Shown: one piece after another, positions 8,032 to 18,393 of the stretch
Numbering within the stretch: the stretch's first letter is position 1
Layout of the letters: each line of letters begins with the position of its first letter
DNA from: Prorocentrum cordatum
Lineage: Eukaryota > Sar > Dinophyceae > Prorocentrales > Prorocentraceae
Length of the DNA stretch: 64,000 nt
Direction of reading: 5' to 3'
NCBI GenBank assembly: GCA_963575745.1
Contig: CAUYUJ010001403.1
Span: 25,001 to 89,000, forward strand
Notes under the pieces: generated by a model
What the model saw: the letters and a program-made list of their open reading frames with translations, nothing else
Told to the model about the DNA's origin: nothing
The model's database searches: none
Position numbers and translations under genes: made by a program

Positions 8032-10310
8032 CGGCCCCCGGGGCCGGGGGCTCCAGCCCCACCCCCGGGCCCTTTTCGCCGGGGCACGACGGTGGCCGAC
8101 TGCCGCCCTCGCGTGGAGCCCGCAGTTTCTTGCCGCTCCCGCTGCTGGGCGGTGCAGGCCGCCGAATTCGCGGCAGGTCGCGCAGGGCGAGGCAGTTCGG
8201 CCGAGAGGGTCGGATTGCGTCGGAGGTCAACGGTATATCGTCGAGGCCATCAACTGGATGTCGGGCTACGACTCGCACCCTGGCCCAGCCAATGACATGC
8301 AGCGGGATGTGCTTGAGCGCTTCGAGGGCCTCGTGCGGGGCCGGCAGCCGGACGCCAAGTTGCAGGAGCCGCAGGCGGCCCTTCGGGAGCTGCTGCGGGG
8401 TCGCTCGCCATGCGATGGGCGCGGCGGCCCGACGACGGTCGCCTCCTACAGTGCAGGGCTCGTCAGCATGCCGACGGACGTGAGCGACTGCCCGCGTTTG
8501 GAGGACCTCTTGCCTGGCGAGGCCCTTACCTTCCTGCAGGAGCGCCAAGAGCGCATGCTACGAGAGACACCTTTGCCGACCGATGTCGAGCCGTACTTCG
8601 ACTCGGTCCTCAAATTTAACCACAAGGAGTACCGCGGCCTGGTGCGTCGGCTTCTGTCAGCTGGCATCCTGGGGTGGACTCTGTCACCGAAAGAGAGGAT
8701 TGGGATGTTTTTTGTGTGGAAGGATGGGCGGCGCCGACTTCGTCTCATAGTCGACGCCCGCCGTACTAACGCCCACTTCAGAGACCCACCTGGGGTAGAG
8801 CTATTGAGCAGTGAGGGCCTCGCCAGGATCGAGGTTCAGATGCCAGACTCTGGCTTCTCGAGCTACGAGGACCTCCGCGCCGCGTCGCATGCGCAGCAGG
8901 TGTACATCGGCATGGCGGACGTGAAGGACTGCTTTCATCGAATGCGTATCGATTCAGCCCTTTCGCAGTACTTCTGCCTGCCGCCAGTCAAGGCTGGGGC
9001 CTTTGGCGTGTCCGAGGTCGAGGGGACCAAGGTACGGGCGTCGACGGCCATATATCCTTGCTGGCAAGTCCTGCCCATGGGTTTCAGTTGGTCTCTCTAT
9101 TTCGCCCAGCGGGCGAACGAGGAGGTAAGCCGCCGCAGCAGCGCGCTCCTCTGGGAGCCCAGCTTGTCAGACCATGGGCCGCCGCTCGTGTTCGCGCCCG
9201 GCGGGCCGCCCAAGGAAGTCAGGCACTATGTATACGTGGACAACTTGGGGGTCTTTTCGCTGTTCTCCGAGCTTGTGAGCGGCGTGATGAACCAGCTCAC
9301 GGGCGAGTTCACCGAGCTGAACCTACTGTTGCGCAAGGACGAGCTGGTGCCGGGCATGGCAGTGGCGCTTGGCGCGGAGATTGACGGCAACCGGTTGCGC
9401 GCACGTGTGACCAGTGATCGCTTTTGGCGTTGCCGCCAGGCCGTGCGAGGCCTCCTAGCCCGCCGCCGTGTCAAGGGGTGGGCCGTGGAGGCGGTGCTGG
9501 GCCATCTGACCTTTTGTGGCCTCTGCTCGCGCGGCACTTTGTCAGCTTTCAATTCAGTGTGCGGTTTTGTGCGAGCCCACTACGACGAGGCGGCCGTGCT
9601 ATGGGCCGAGGCTCGACAAGAGCTGGCCGCCTTCAGCTCCCTGATGTACTTTTTGGAGTCAGATTGGTGGCTGCCTTGGAATCCGATGGTGCAGCAGTCT
9701 GACGCCAGTCTTCATGGCTACGGGCTGGCAAGAGCCTTTTGGCCGCGGGAGCTGGTGGAGTCAGTCGGACGCGTGCCTGAGCGAGCCCGCTTCCGCCGGC
9801 GCTGCGCCCACAGTGCTCGAGAGGCGGCGCTCTGTGCAGCTGGTTTCAGCATGAGTGAGAGTGGAAAATGGGAACTCAAGGGTCTTCCCGAGGACGAGGA
9901 GGAGCTGGGCCAGTGGGACGTCGTGAGGGACTTCCCGGAGGTGCCCGCTCGGGGGCTCCGCGCAGGCCTTTGGGAGCCCTGTTTCGCGAGAGCCTGGCAA
10001 CACCCCGAGGGCATCCTGACCTTGGAGGCCCGAGCCCTGGTAAGCAGCATTCATCGTATAGCCACTACGGTCTTTGGGTCTCATATACGTCAGTTACTGC
10101 TTTGTGACAATATGTCGGTCGTGCTAAGCTTCAATCGGGGGAGGAGCTCGTGTTTCAACTTGTTGGTCCAGATTCGTCGATTTCACGCAGTCTGTTTGAG
10201 CCGAAACATTCGTTGTTCGATTCGATGGATACCCAGTGAGCTCAACTGTGCCGATCTTCCCTCGCGGCTGTTCGATCCTGACGGCGCAAAGTCTACTCTT
10301 CTGGCAGAGC
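7901..10310 (+). CDS. Reverse transcriptase / RNase H of the DIRS element
   Basis: A frame without ATG near its 5' end overlaps the gag C-terminus, consistent with translation as a gag extension; the right limit is approximate because the frame stays open to 11854. RT motifs: FFVWKDGRRRLRLIVDARRTN (fingers) near 8710-8770; motif A DVKDCFH at 8918; motif B LPMGFSWSLYF at 9071; motif C YVDN at 9233-9244, the second Asp of YxDD being Asn. RNase H follows: SDASLHGYG (Asp at 9701), EARAL (10025), CDNMSV (Asp at 10105) and IPSELNCADLPSR (about 10229-10267), the last typical of DIRS/Ty3-type RNase H. It would copy element RNA to DNA and remove the template. Confidence 0.85.
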
Positions 10311-10382
10311 TGTTGGAGCTCGAGGGCCCCCGGGCGAGCCCAGGGCGGGTCTCCGCCAGGGCCGAGCCCGAGCGGGCGGCCG

Positions 10383-11854
10383 ATGGCGTCGCGGCCCGCG
10401 ATGCAGCCTGGGCGCCCTCGAGCGCCAGATGGGCGGGAGCGCTCTCGAAGCCCCCGGCAGGCCAGGCGAGGCGCGCGGCCTGGGGCGGGCCGCCCGGAGC
10501 CTGGCCTGCAGCCTCCAGCCCGCGGCCAGGGGGCGAGGCGCACGCGGCAGCTGGTCCCTGCGCCGCCGATAGCGCCGCTGCCGCTGCCGGCAGCTCGGCG
10601 GGAGCGTCAGCTGGGCGAGTCGGGGCTCTTGAAGACAGCTGTGCTGAGCCGACCCCTGCCGCGGAGCCTGGGGCAGGTGGTGGAGGACCTGACGAAGGTG
10701 CCTGTGCCAGCGGAGCCCGTTCGGGGAGCGCGAGAGAGCGTCGGCTCCTCCGACAGCGGGAGCTCCGAGCCCGAGGTCGTGACCGGCGCCGCGCGGCTGC
10801 GCAGGCTCGCGCAGTCGCAGAAGCGCCGTGCTCGCCACTACGGGACGCCTGCCGACGAGGAGGGTTTCTCTCTCCTGGAGCGGGAGGCCGTGCGGACCCC
10901 GACGCAGCGCGAGTACCAGAGGGCCTGGGACGGATGGCGGGACTTTGCCCGTCGAAGCTGGCCCTCGGTCGACATCGACGAGGTCATGAAGAGCAGAGAC
11001 GATTCCGAGGTGGACTCGGCGTTGGTGAGCTACCTGAACGGCCTGTACCACGCCGGGACTCACCTCTCCTGGGCCGAGAAGCTGATGGCGGGGGTGTTGC
11101 ATTTCAACCCCGACTTCTCGCGCTACGGAGCTCGGCGCCTCCCCCGGGGCTGGAGATGCCTCCGGCCTTGGCGGCGCCTGGAGCCGCCGCGGACGAGGAA
11201 GCCGTGGCCGCTGGCTCTGTGGCGCGCTATGGCGTGGCGCATGAAGGCCCGTGGCAGTCTTCAAATGGCGGTGTTCACGTTGATAGCAGTCAGCGTGTAT
11301 GCTCGCCCCAGCAGCCTTTTGCTCCTGAAGCCGGCCTGCCTGGTGCCGCCGGCGCCGGGAGTGTGCGAGTTCTGGACCTTGAGGCTCTTTCCAGAGGAGG
11401 AGGACCTGAGGGACAAGACGGGCCTGGGGGACGTGTCGCTAGAGTTAGACTCGCCTTGGATTCGCTTCTTGGACTCTGTGCTGCGCCAGATGAAGAAGGA
11501 AGGCCACCCCGAGTGCCTGTGGAACTTCACGTACCCAGAGTACTGCAAGATGTTCAGCCTGGCCTCCAAGACCTGCAGGTGAAGGCCAAGGTGGTGCCGT
11601 ACCAGATGCGCCACTCGGGGGCCTCGATAGACATGGCGAGAAGGTGGAGGCGGCTGGCCGACGTGCAGAAGCGCGGGCAGTGGAAGACCAACCGCAGCGT
11701 GGTCCGCCACGAGAAGCATGCACGCCTGGCAGCCACTTGGGCGACGCTGAGCAGCGCGCAACAAAACGTGTTCCTGGTCTGCGAGGCTCAGCTCGCGGAC
11801 ATCATTTTGGGGCGCGCCTCGCCAGTCGACTTGCGGGAGCTCGACCACGCCTGA
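10383..11854 (+). pseudogene. Tyrosine recombinase of the DIRS element, frameshifted
   Basis: From ATG 10383 the frame encodes a Pro/Arg-rich N-terminus, then a core-binding-like region (TPTQREYQRAWDGWRDFA, about 10890-10945) and YARPSSLLLLK, whose Arg (11304-11306) is the likely first catalytic Arg. This frame stops at 11580-11582. The rest of the catalytic domain continues in another frame: RHSGAS (11609 onward), RGQWKTNRSVVRHEKHARL, stop at 11852-11854. A one-base deletion (or equivalent) near 11560-11580 therefore splits the protein. In related recombinases the last motif reads RRYEKHARL with the DNA-linking Tyr; here the codon (11708-11710) is CAC, His. Both lesions point to loss of activity. 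Confidence 0.75.
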
Positions 11855-12603
11855 CGGGCCAGTACCTAGCCGACTGCTTCAGTGGCAAAGGAGGTGTGGG
11901 TCGTGCTGCAATGGGAATGGGCGTGCCAGCCAGATTTTGGGACACGCTGCATGGGCCAGCCGGCGACCTACTCCGACGGAAGGTCCTGCGTGGGCTGTGC
12001 TCGGACATTGCCGCTGGCCGTGTCTTGGCCGTGATGCTGGCACCTCCCTGCGGGCCCTGGACCACTGCTGCAGACCGTGTGGGTGCCATCCGCTCGGCAT
12101 CGCAGCCCTGGGGTCTCCCGCCGCATCTTTTGAATACGAAGCAGCTTGCTCGCCTGGCGCTTGGCAATAAGACCATGCGTGCTGCGCTTTCCATCATCAG
12201 ATGTTGTGAGAAATTCCGAGTTCCCTGTATACTCGAACATCCTGTGAATTCACGCGTGTTTGTCACGAGAGAGGTTCAGGGGTTTATAGATCGGGGGGCC
12301 AACGTAAGATGTCTCGACCAGTGTCAGGAGGGAGCTCGTTGGCGCAAGCGGACGAGATTTTTGTGTCTGGGCGTAGATGTCCAGGATAGTAGTTGTCTCG
12401 ATCGACGGTGTGCCCAGATCAATGGAATCTGTAATAAGTCTGGCCGTCAACACATTGTTCTTGAGGGCAACGCCCCGAATGGTGCGCAATGGACTGCTAT
12501 CGCTGCCGCCTACCCGCCTGCCCTCAATAGGAAGCTTGCCAAAGTCCTCTTGAGTGAATGGCGCGCGTCTTTATATAATCGCCCTTGCCCGCCCACCCAG
12601 TAA
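11855..12603 (+). CDS. Methyltransferase-like domain of the DIRS element
   Basis: After the recombinase stop a third frame encodes about 248 residues to TAA (12601-12603). LADCFSGKGGVGRAA resembles a SAM-binding motif I (D-x-F-x-G-x-G), LAPPCGPWTTA (about 12037-12069) resembles the PPC catalytic loop of C5-type DNA methyltransferases, and LEHPVNSRVF and WRKRTRFL resemble the ENP and WRK/RTRF segments of the FSG-G...PPCSSF family widespread in dinoflagellate retroelements (from memory). DIRS elements elsewhere encode a Dam-like methyltransferase. No ATG precedes motif I (first in-frame ATG 11911), so translation probably depends on frameshifting or this copy is damaged. It could protect or mark the cDNA; function is inferred. 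Confidence 0.65.
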
Positions 12604-12623
12604 ACATTCTTGGGAACGGCTTG

Positions 12624-12711
12624 GGTTGATGGTGCCTCACAGCTGAGCGCCGAGACGCGCAGCCGTTCGTTCATCGGAGTCCCCGCCGTGAAAAGACTCG
12701 GGACGTCCTGG
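12624..12711 (+). repeat. Split direct repeat B1
   Basis: Begins GGTTGATGGTGCCTCACAGC and matches B2 (12871-12958, offset 247) except about two substitutions (GCCGTG/GCCTTG and GGACGT/GGAAGT). It overlaps the start of A2 by the shared TGG. Confidence 0.9.
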
Positions 12712-12804
12712 TTTGTGCTTGCACGTGAAGGAAGTCAAGAGGGGTTTTCTATATGTCGCCCCTTTGGCTCTCTTACTCTTGCTTCACTTAGCTTCTCTGG
12801 TCCC
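12709..12804 (+). repeat. Split direct repeat A2
   Basis: Identical to A1 (6036-6131) over 96 bp. Together with B1 it forms the internal junction of the split repeats. Confidence 0.92.
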
Positions 12805-12870
12805 CCGCCCCCCCGAACCCTCTCTAGCATGCGTGACCCATGCTCAGTCTCATTCTCATTTTTCTCTTTA
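12805..12870 (+). promoter_or_regulatory. Spacer between A2 and B2 with possible 3' splice acceptor
   Basis: A 66-bp segment ending TCATTTTTCTCTTTAG directly before B2: a polypyrimidine tract plus AG, the form of a trans-splice or intron acceptor. Its function is inferred only from this form. Confidence 0.35.
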
Positions 12871-12958
12871 GGTTGATGGTGCCTCACAGCTGAGCGCCGA
12901 GACGCGCAGCCGTTCGTTCATCGGAGTCCCCGCCTTGAAAAGACTCGGGAAGTCCTGG
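12871..12958 (+). repeat. Split direct repeat B2
   Basis: Right terminus of the DIRS-like element; near-identical to B1 (two differences in about 88 bp). Confidence 0.9.
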
Positions 12959-13064
12959 GCTCTCCCAGGTGCTCTTGAAGTCATCTTAAACAGTGCCCCC
13001 CCCCCAGGAGGCCAACATGTAGCCAACGCTTAAGTAAAACGAACAGATGTTGGAATTCTCGCCG

Positions 13065-13225
13065 AGGCCTCTTGGAGCGTCTTGGGTGCCTCTGGGGGGC
13101 CTCTTGGGGCCTGTTGGCGGTCTCTTGGGGGCCTCTTGAGGGCATCCTGGGGGCCTCTTGGGCGCCTCTTGGGGCCTCTTGGCCACCTCTTGCGGCCCTC
13201 TTGGGACACTCTTGGGAACCTAAGG
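13065..13225. repeat. GGCCTCTTGG-type short repeats, right of DIRS element
   Basis: Same degenerate units as 5590-6035 in the same orientation, separated from B2 by about 105 bp of other sequence that includes a C run. Confidence 0.75.
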
Positions 13226-13555
13226 GGCGCCCTTGGGGCCATGTTGAAAGAGATCGATGAAAGAAGGGGGGGCTTCAATTGCGCCCCCCCCATCGGGAGC
13301 TCCAAAATGGGGGCCGAAACCAACGTAAGGCTAATGATTTTGACTTTCTCGCCGGTGCCGTTTTGGACGCTCCGACCGCTCGCGAAACGCCCCGTCCAGG
13401 TCCAGGGGAGGGGTCGGGGGAGGGGTCAAGACGCCTTCCCCGCCCGCAAGCCGTCTCGCTTACTCCCCCCCGCCCTCCCGACACATACGCAGCGCCCGAG
13501 CCTGGCCCGAGCTGCAGCGCATGCAGCAGTCGTCCTTGGATGGTCATCTACTGGG
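13226..13555. other. Unassigned GC-rich spacer
   Basis: No gene recognised; contains GGGAGGGGTC-type short repeats near 13400-13425. Confidence 0.4.
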
Positions 13556-13775
13556 GGCCAATCCGCCGCCCGCCGCCCGCCTCCGCTGCCGCCGCCGCCC
13601 GCCGCCCGCCGCCGCCGCCGCCGCCGCGCCGCCGCCGCCGCCGCCACCGCTTCCGCCGCTGCCGCCGCCGGCCGCCACCGCGGTGCCCGCCGCCGCGCGC
13701 CGCCGCGCCCCGCCGCTGCAAAAAACGCCGCCGCAAGCCGCTGCCGCTGCCGCCGCTGTCGCTGCCGCCACCGCT

Positions 13776-13829
<54 letters not shown>

Positions 13830-13905
13830 TCCACCGCAGCCGCCGCAGCCGCTGCCCCCGCCGCAGCCGCCGCAGTCGCCGCCGCCGCCGCCGCCAAGTG
13901 TATTC
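13556..13905. repeat. (GCC/CCG)n microsatellite
   Basis: About 350 bp of nearly pure GCC trinucleotides with occasional GCT/GCA. It gives Pro-, Ala- or Arg-rich open frames on both strands that should not be read as genes. Confidence 0.9.
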
Positions 13906-14149
13906 TGTATTGTTGTTTGAGAGGGATAGTGGGGGGAGGCCGCATCGGGTTCGCTGCGCATGCGGGGGGCCTTCATGGACCTGGGTTGGCTCCCAGTCGA
14001 TTGGGGGAGGGGGTGTATATTCATAGGGAACAGTGATAAACCCGTTCCCGAAGGGGAAGAAGGGGGCGGAAGAGGAAACACCCTAAACCACCTACGCCCT
14101 AAAGGGCTGGCGGGATTAGCTATCGTGGACTCCAGGCAGTGTGTTCTAG

Positions 14150-14370
14150 CATGCCGTGTGGTGCAATCTGCGTGGTGCGGTCTACGTGGTGCAGCGCACG
14201 CGGTGCAACCAATGCGGTGCAAACTCTGCGGTGCAAGCGATGCGGTGGATTGGTCATATACGGTGCAATCGACATGGTGCAATTTACGTGGTGCAATTCA
14301 CGTGATGCAATCTATGGTGCACACTCTGGGTGGTGTGATATATGATGCAAACTACGTACTGTAATTGATT
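14150..14370 (+). repeat. GTGGTGCAAT minisatellite, main copy
   Basis: About 14-15 degenerate units of roughly 14-15 bp with consensus near TACGTGGTGCAATC, from GTGTGGTGCAATC to TGATGCAAACTACG. Related arrays: 2586-2634 (opposite strand), 17443-17470, 30985-31095 and 56440-56665. Confidence 0.8.
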
Positions 14371-15427
14371 GTTGCCGAACGGGTTGACACATTCCATGCT
14401 ATTGCAAACATCCCACCCACCCACCGGCGACTTGGTTTGCAAAACCCATGCGGTGGCGATTGCGATGCATGCGTGGCGTTGGCTGGTACATCTTTGCGGC
14501 CGCGCCAACCCAAGCACCCGCGCGCAGCGGCCAGCCAGTCTGGCGCGACCGACGCGGCCGCGGTGGCGCGGGCCGCTGGGCACCTCCCAGCGGGCACTTC
14601 ACTGCGAGTCGGCGACTGTGGCGGGCGCGGTACCATGGCAGCGTCGACAACGGTAGGCACGATGATGATAGTAGCGGTGTTGGTTGCGATGTTGACAACG
14701 ACGAAGGCGCGGCCAGTGCGGGCGCCGATGCTGATCACGCCGACGACGATGACGGCGCCCTCGCGTCGGTGATGCAGGTTTTGGAGAGAGTTCGACATGC
14801 GCGCGCCGCCGACGCGCGATAGTGGCCCGCATGGTATCATTTGATGCGGGTCGTGCCCCCCCCCCAGCACGCGCGCAAGGGCGCGCGCATAATTTCGGCA
14901 TGCGGCGCCGCATGCCCGTTTGGCACAATTCTGTGAACATTTTGAACAACCGATGGTTGTCCCAAAATTATGTTAAAACGCAGTTTTTTTGGGAAGCCTC
15001 ACGTTCTGGAGTTATTTTTGGACACGGTTTCAAACCGCTACGACACCGAGGGTTTTTGAACAATGTCGGCATCCGCTCGCGAAGACGCGCGCGTATGCTC
15101 TTCGTCTCACCGTTTGCAAGGGATTCTCTCGACCGCACGTTCGCATGGGCGTTCGAACGATTTCGACATGCGCGCGCGAAGCCCGTTTGGTAGCAGTTCC
15201 TGAAGATAGTTAAAGGCTCGTGGCTTTCCCGAAACAAATTCGCATGAACGCGCGCACAGGTTTTTTTTTTTTTTTTTTTTCTTTGAAAATCCGCGTTGCG
15301 AACCTGTGTTTTTTTTGTTTTTGTTTTTTGGGGGGCACGCGATTTCGGAATGCCGTTTGAAACCAAGGTTTATTATCCTTTCGATCCCCCCCCGGACTTA
15401 ACGCGCCCCCCTGGGATAATACGATTT

Positions 15428-15429
<2 letters not shown>

Positions 15430-15478
<49 letters not shown>

Positions 15479-15497
15479 ATGTATGTGTATATATGTG

Positions 15498-15530
<33 letters not shown>
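15430..15530. repeat. (TA)n microsatellite at fold-back centre
   Basis: Almost pure alternating TA with a few TG interruptions, between the arms of the 14402-16704 inverted structure. Confidence 0.95.
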
Positions 15531-15531
<1 letters not shown>

Positions 15532-16131
15532 GTCTGCACACTCGTCCATCCTAAATATGAAATCGTACCATCCCAGCCAAACCGGGTCCCCCCCTGAGGT
15601 TCCCCTGTAACAAAAAAAAACATGCGGTGACATTTTTTGTTCCAGCATAACACTTTTCACGAATCCATTACAAAAAAATATGACGAAGTGCACACGCGCG
15701 CGTCGTCGCGCGCGCATGCCGAAAACCTTCAAAAACCGTCGGTGCGGGAAGGATTTCGCAATCGAATTTCCAAAGCACATACAAAAAACACATGGTTTCG
15801 CAACACGGATTTGTTAAAACAACTTCCGCGCGAGCTCTTGTGAAATCTTACGAGAACCATGGTTTTTCAAGATTTACACAAAATGCTACCAAACGGGTTT
15901 CGCACGCGCGCATGTCGAAATCTGTCGAACGCCCTTGCGCGTGTGCCGTCGCGAGAATAGTCTTCACAAAATCAGACGAAGTGCAGACGCGCGCGTCGTC
16001 GCGGGCGTATGCCGAAAACCTTCACAACCCATCGGTTTCGGAAGGATTTCAAAACCGTGCGTTCCAAAAACATACAAAAACCGAAGGTTTCGCAACACGG
16101 ATATTCAACAAAAGCGTGCGCGCGCGCGCTC

Positions 16132-16655
16132 TTGCGTCGTCGTCGTCGTCGTCGTTGCCGTCCTCCCTCCTCCCGCGTCGTCGTCGTCGTCGTCGCCTAC
16201 GTCGTCCTCTGTCTTTTCTCGTGTTCGTCGTCGTCGTCCTCTTTGGCGTCGTGGTCGTTTCCGTCGTCGTTGTCGCCGTGGTCGTCCTTCCTCCTCCTCC
16301 CACGTCGTCGTCGTCGTCCGTCGTCGGCGTCTCGTCGTCGTCCCTCCTATTTCGTCGCCGTCGTCGTCGTTGTCGTCGTCGTCTTCCCTCCTCCCTCGTC
16401 GTTGTCGTCGTCGGCGTCGCCGTCCTTCTCTTCCGTCGTCGTTCGCGTCGTCGCCGTCCTCCCTCGTCCCTCGTCGTTGTCGTCGTTGTCGTCGTGTCGC
16501 CGTCGTCGTCCTTCCTCCTCCCTCGTCGTCGCCTTCGTTGGCGTCGTCGTCGTCTTCGTCGTCGTCGGCGTCGGCGTCGTTGTCGTCGTCGAAGTCGTCG
16601 GAGACGTCGTCGGTGTCGTCCTAGTCGTTGTCGTCGGTGTCGTCGTAGTCGGTCT
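16132..16655 (+). repeat. (GTC)n/CCTC-rich microsatellite
   Basis: About 520 bp of CGT/GTC trinucleotides mixed with CCTCCCTC. Long Ser/Arg/Val-rich frames are by-products. Confidence 0.9.
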
Positions 16656-16856
16656 GAACAGGTTTTGCAAACCAAGTTGCGGGTGGGTGGGTGGGATGTT
16701 TGCGCGAGCAGTGGAGATGACGACTTCAAGTTCAGCAGAGTGGTTTCCCTACCTAGGCTCTGCCTAGAAGGGTTCTTACTCGGTATGCTTAAAAGGGCCG
16801 GGCAGTGGAACCCGCCCCGGGCGGTTCCCCCAAGATCCGCCCCGCGGTTCCCCCAG

Positions 16857-17096
16857 TTTAGCTTCAGCTTAGCTTTAGCTTAGCTTTAGCTTAGCTTTAC
16901 CATAGCTTTAGCTTAGCTTTAGCTTATCGTTAGCTTAGCTCTCGCTTAACTTTAGCTTAGCTTTAGCTTAGCTCTAGCTAGCTCTAGCTTATACTTAGCT
17001 CAGTTGTAGGTCAACTTTAGCTTAACTTTAGCTTAGCTTTAGCTTAGCTGTAGCTTAGCTTTACCTTGGCTTTAGCTTAGCTTTAGCTTAGCTTTA
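16857..17096. repeat. AGCTTAGCTTT satellite
   Basis: About 240 bp of tandem TTTAGCTTAGC-type units (6 and 12 bp) with point variants (ATCGTTAGC, CTCGCTTAAC). Confidence 0.9.
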
Positions 17097-17442
17097 TTGT
17101 TACTACTAATGCTGCTTTCCTAGGGGCTCCAATTCCTAGGTAGGGTCGCACTGGGATAATTGTACAATTCCGGAATGCGCGCGCGACGACTCGCGCGTGC
17201 ACATTCCGTTTTTTTGTGCCGGGGATTCTTGAACACCGATGATTTGTGATAGCGGGTGCGCGCGCGTAGCATTTGTTGCAAAGGATAACGGGGTGGCCGA
17301 TACCCTCTCGGCTGGGATGGCATGGGTTCATATTCAGGATGGACGATGGGGCAGAATCATATGTTAACTGCGCATCCCCAGGAGATAGTGATAAGTCCGG
17401 CCTCGGGAGGGTGGTGGATTCTTTTTTTATAGAAAGGAGTGT

Positions 17443-17706
17443 CTACATGGTGCAATATATGTGGCAACCGGGCGGAGGCGGCGGCCACAAGGCGGCGGAA
17501 CCGACAGTCAGGCACAGACGATGGGCGGCGACGGGCGGCGGAACCGACAGTCAGAACCAGACGAAGGGCGGCGACGATCGGCGACGAGGCGGCGATTGCG
17601 GCCATAAGGCGGCGGAACCGACGGCCAGGCCTAGGCGACAGGCGGCGACGGCCGGCGACGAGGCGGCGACGGCGGCCACAAGGCGGCAGAACCGACAGTC
17701 AGGCCC
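17443..17706. repeat. GGCGGCGACG minisatellite with a GTGCAATATATGTGG start
   Basis: One GGTGCAATATATGTGGC unit at 17450-17466 leads directly into tandem blocks of GGCGGCGAC and GGCGGCGGAACCGACAGTCAGG. A similar pairing of GTGGTGCAAT units with (CGTCGCCG)-rich repeats, in the other orientation, occurs at 56440-56900. Confidence 0.75.
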
Positions 17707-18388
17707 AGTTCCGGAATGCGAAGTAAGAACTCCTAAGGGTAAGCGCTGTTTGGGGAAAAGGATGTCCTGAAGCTTCAATTCGCGGTCCCAGGAAGTCCAA
17801 TCATCTTTTCCCAGGGCCACTTTCACCCCGAGTCGTTACTTGATTGTCCCAGGGCACAGTACATGGGCGAGTTAATTGACTCCGACTGTCGATGAAGTCG
17901 CTCCAGTGCTCATCTCTACTTCGCTCCCTCTGCGTCAGTTTCAATGCTGTGCGTCAGGTTATTCGACCTCATGCGCAACGTTGAGCAGAGAACACCGTGC
18001 CATATGTTTGCAAGACGTTGCATGTCTGGGTCTCGGCGCCCCGGGCTTGGATCGAGGGCAGGCACACCACGAGATGTCGCGGGGTCCTGTCGGTACCGTT
18101 CTTGTCTTGGTCCGTGTCGGCCGTCGCCGATTTGCGAGGATGCTCCACGAACTGACGCTCGCCGAGGTCGACAGTGAACAAAAGGGGCTTCAACGCAGCA
18201 CCGCTTGCCGCTGTCGCTTGTCAGGACACTCTCCCAGTTCTCCGCTCCTCCTCCCCATGTTGATCCGAATTGCTCTCAGAGGGGGTTCTTGTGGACCGCT
18301 CCCTCTGCGGTCGGGTCGATCTACCGACGAAGCGAGCGAGCCCGCAGGCGAGATTCCGCCGCGGGGAGACAGGTCGGCGGTGACCGAC
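17707..18388. other. Unassigned stretch
   Basis: A frame of about 170 residues (17876-18388) is open on the + strand but shows no domain. Nothing else recognised. Confidence 0.4.
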
Positions 18389-18393
18389 ATCGA

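Larger units (their letters stand above)
6036..12958 (+). mobile_element. DIRS-like tyrosine-recombinase retrotransposon with split direct repeats
   Basis: The element reads A1 (6036-6131), coding region, B1 (12624-12711), A2 (12709-12804), a 66-bp spacer and B2 (12871-12958). This is the A1-B1A2-B2 arrangement known for PAT/Ngaro-type DIRS elements, which integrate with a tyrosine recombinase rather than an integrase. Genes in order on the + strand: a Cys-rich small ORF, a gag-like ORF, reverse transcriptase/RNase H, tyrosine recombinase and a methyltransferase-like domain. A1 and A2 are identical over 96 bp and B1 and B2 differ at about two positions, so insertion was recent. A frameshift in the recombinase and loss of its expected tyrosine suggest this copy cannot move by itself. 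CTTGG-type arrays lie on both sides. Confidence 0.88.
14402..16704. mobile_element. Large fold-back element with (TA)n core
   Basis: The outer ends are inverted: 14402-14447 (TTGCAAACATCCCACCCACC at its start) matches the complement of 16661-16704. Further in, about 15053-15200 matches the complement of about 15885-16020 over roughly 140 bp, including CATGTCGAAATC-type and CTACCAAACGGG anchors. The geometric centre (about 15540) falls at the end of a (TA)n run (15430-15530). Outer arm segments carry (GAC)n-like sequence on the left and (GTC)n at 16132-16655 on the right. Right-arm sequence is itself repeated (about 15680-15830 and 15975-16120). No gene recognised. It could be a fold-back transposon or an expanded palindrome. 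Confidence 0.75.

Noticed and set aside
10293-11264. 323-codon minus-strand frame under the recombinase
   Set aside because: Shadow frame opposite the recombinase coding strand; GC-rich bias opens it.
13279-14282. Long Ala/Pro/Gly-rich frames on both strands
   Set aside because: Produced by (GCC)n; every frame is open because the triplet contains no stop.
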